Part shown: piece after piece, positions 63,836 to 64,000 of the stretch | How the letters are laid out: every line of letters begins with the position of its first letter | How positions within the stretch are numbered: position 1 is the first letter of the stretch | Source of the DNA: Aurantiacibacter arachoides | GTDB lineage: Bacteria > Pseudomonadota > Alphaproteobacteria > Sphingomonadales > Sphingomonadaceae | Reading direction: 5' to 3' | Assembly: GCF_009827335.1 (NCBI RefSeq) | Contig: NZ_WTYH01000001.1 | Span: 2,046,001 to 2,110,000, forward strand | Length of the DNA stretch: 64,000 bases | Made by a program: the position numbers and the translations under genes | Notes under the pieces: model-generated | The model's database searches: none | What the model was told of the DNA's origin: nothing | The model's input: only the letters and a program-made list of their open reading frames with translations

Positions 63836-64000
63836 TCGCCAAGCTCCTCATCGCAAACCGCGGGGAAATCGCCTGCCGCATCATCCGCACCGCGCGCGCG
63901 ATGGGCGTGGCGACCGTGGCGGTCTATTCCGATGCCGATGCCAAGGCGCTGCACGTGCGGCAGGCGGACGAGGCCGTGCACATCGGCCCCTCGCCCGCTG
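63832..64000 (+). CDS. biotin carboxylase subunit (acyl-CoA carboxylase alpha), 5' end only
   Basis: First 56 residues only, running off the window: [53 protein letters not shown]. This is the biotin-carboxylase N-domain; the SPA at the end fits propionyl-, 3-methylcrotonyl- or acetyl-CoA carboxylase alpha subunits. Which acyl-CoA cannot be decided here. ATGA overlap with the previous gene. Confidence 0.92.
   Translation, partial: MIAKLLIANRGEIACRIIRTARAMGVATVAVYSDADAKALHVRQADEAVHIGPSPA

Overview
The window is GC-rich chromosomal DNA from an alphaproteobacterium, most likely Sphingomonadales and close to the Erythrobacteraceae (Erythrobacter/Altererythrobacter type). The lineage call rests on gene content: a crtY-crtI-LOG-crtB carotenoid operon, alphaproteobacterial SspB, PdeM, DUF2585 and DUF6491 proteins, a long RelA/SpoT homologue, and promoters matching the alphaproteobacterial general-stress sigma factor EcfG (GGAAC-N16/17-CGTT). 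Nothing here looks like a plasmid or a complete prophage. The only mobile signature is a DUF3489-DUF2924-serine recombinase module at the left edge, followed by a cluster of CCCTGTT/AACAGGG repeats that stops at the 3' end of a tRNA-Ser(GGA) gene.

Layout. 1-2.6 kb: recombinase module, repeat cluster, tRNA-Ser. 2.6-10.7 kb: small metallopeptidase, secreted cyclophilin, Rel/SpoT, M1 lipoprotein peptidase, an exported unknown and a GH16 lipoprotein. 10.7-14.3 kb: hemF-ktrB-ktrA and divergent pdeM. 14.4-21.6 kb: infC (apparently started from ATA), exported unknowns, an SLC13 carrier, a PLP transsulfuration-family enzyme behind a structured leader RNA, and a J-domain protein. 21.6-26.2 kb: the Tol-Pal envelope operon ybgC-tolQ-tolR-tolA-tolB-pal, tightly overlapped. 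26.3-30.4 kb: hisB-hisH-hisA-(membrane protein)-hisF-(PEP-CTERM peptide)-hisE-HIT. 30.5-35.7 kb: sspB, an unknown, gmk, an S8 protease with a beta-barrel-like C-terminus, and dapD. 35.7-39.1 kb: ten small genes (membrane protein, DUF2945, DUF3008, DUF3140, DUF1810, DUF427, DUF985 cupin, PPOX general-stress protein, DUF3253, DoxX), nearly all overlapping by a few bases. 39.1-48.5 kb: a lone gallate-dioxygenase-type enzyme, SWIB, PEBP, S41 protease and many small lipoproteins. 48.5-53.5 kb: fasciclin protein, a membrane-tethered LuxR-type regulator with two small companions, thiC with a TPP riboswitch, hemerythrin. 53.6-58.8 kb: DUF6445, S9 peptidase, MipA porin-like protein, DUF2585. 58.9-64 kb: crtY-crtI-LOG-crtB, an NTF2-like protein and the start of a biotin carboxylase.

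The clearest cross-gene signal is regulatory. Five exact GGAAC-N16/17-CGTT sites lie between 46 and 57.5 kb, each upstream of and pointing into a gene for an envelope or stress protein (two lipoproteins, fasciclin, hemerythrin, MipA). One-mismatch versions precede both halves of the ten-gene DUF operon. I read this as a dispersed EcfG general-stress regulon, and the ten-gene operon is the best candidate here for an undescribed stress system. All functions are assigned by reading the translated sequence; no database search was run.
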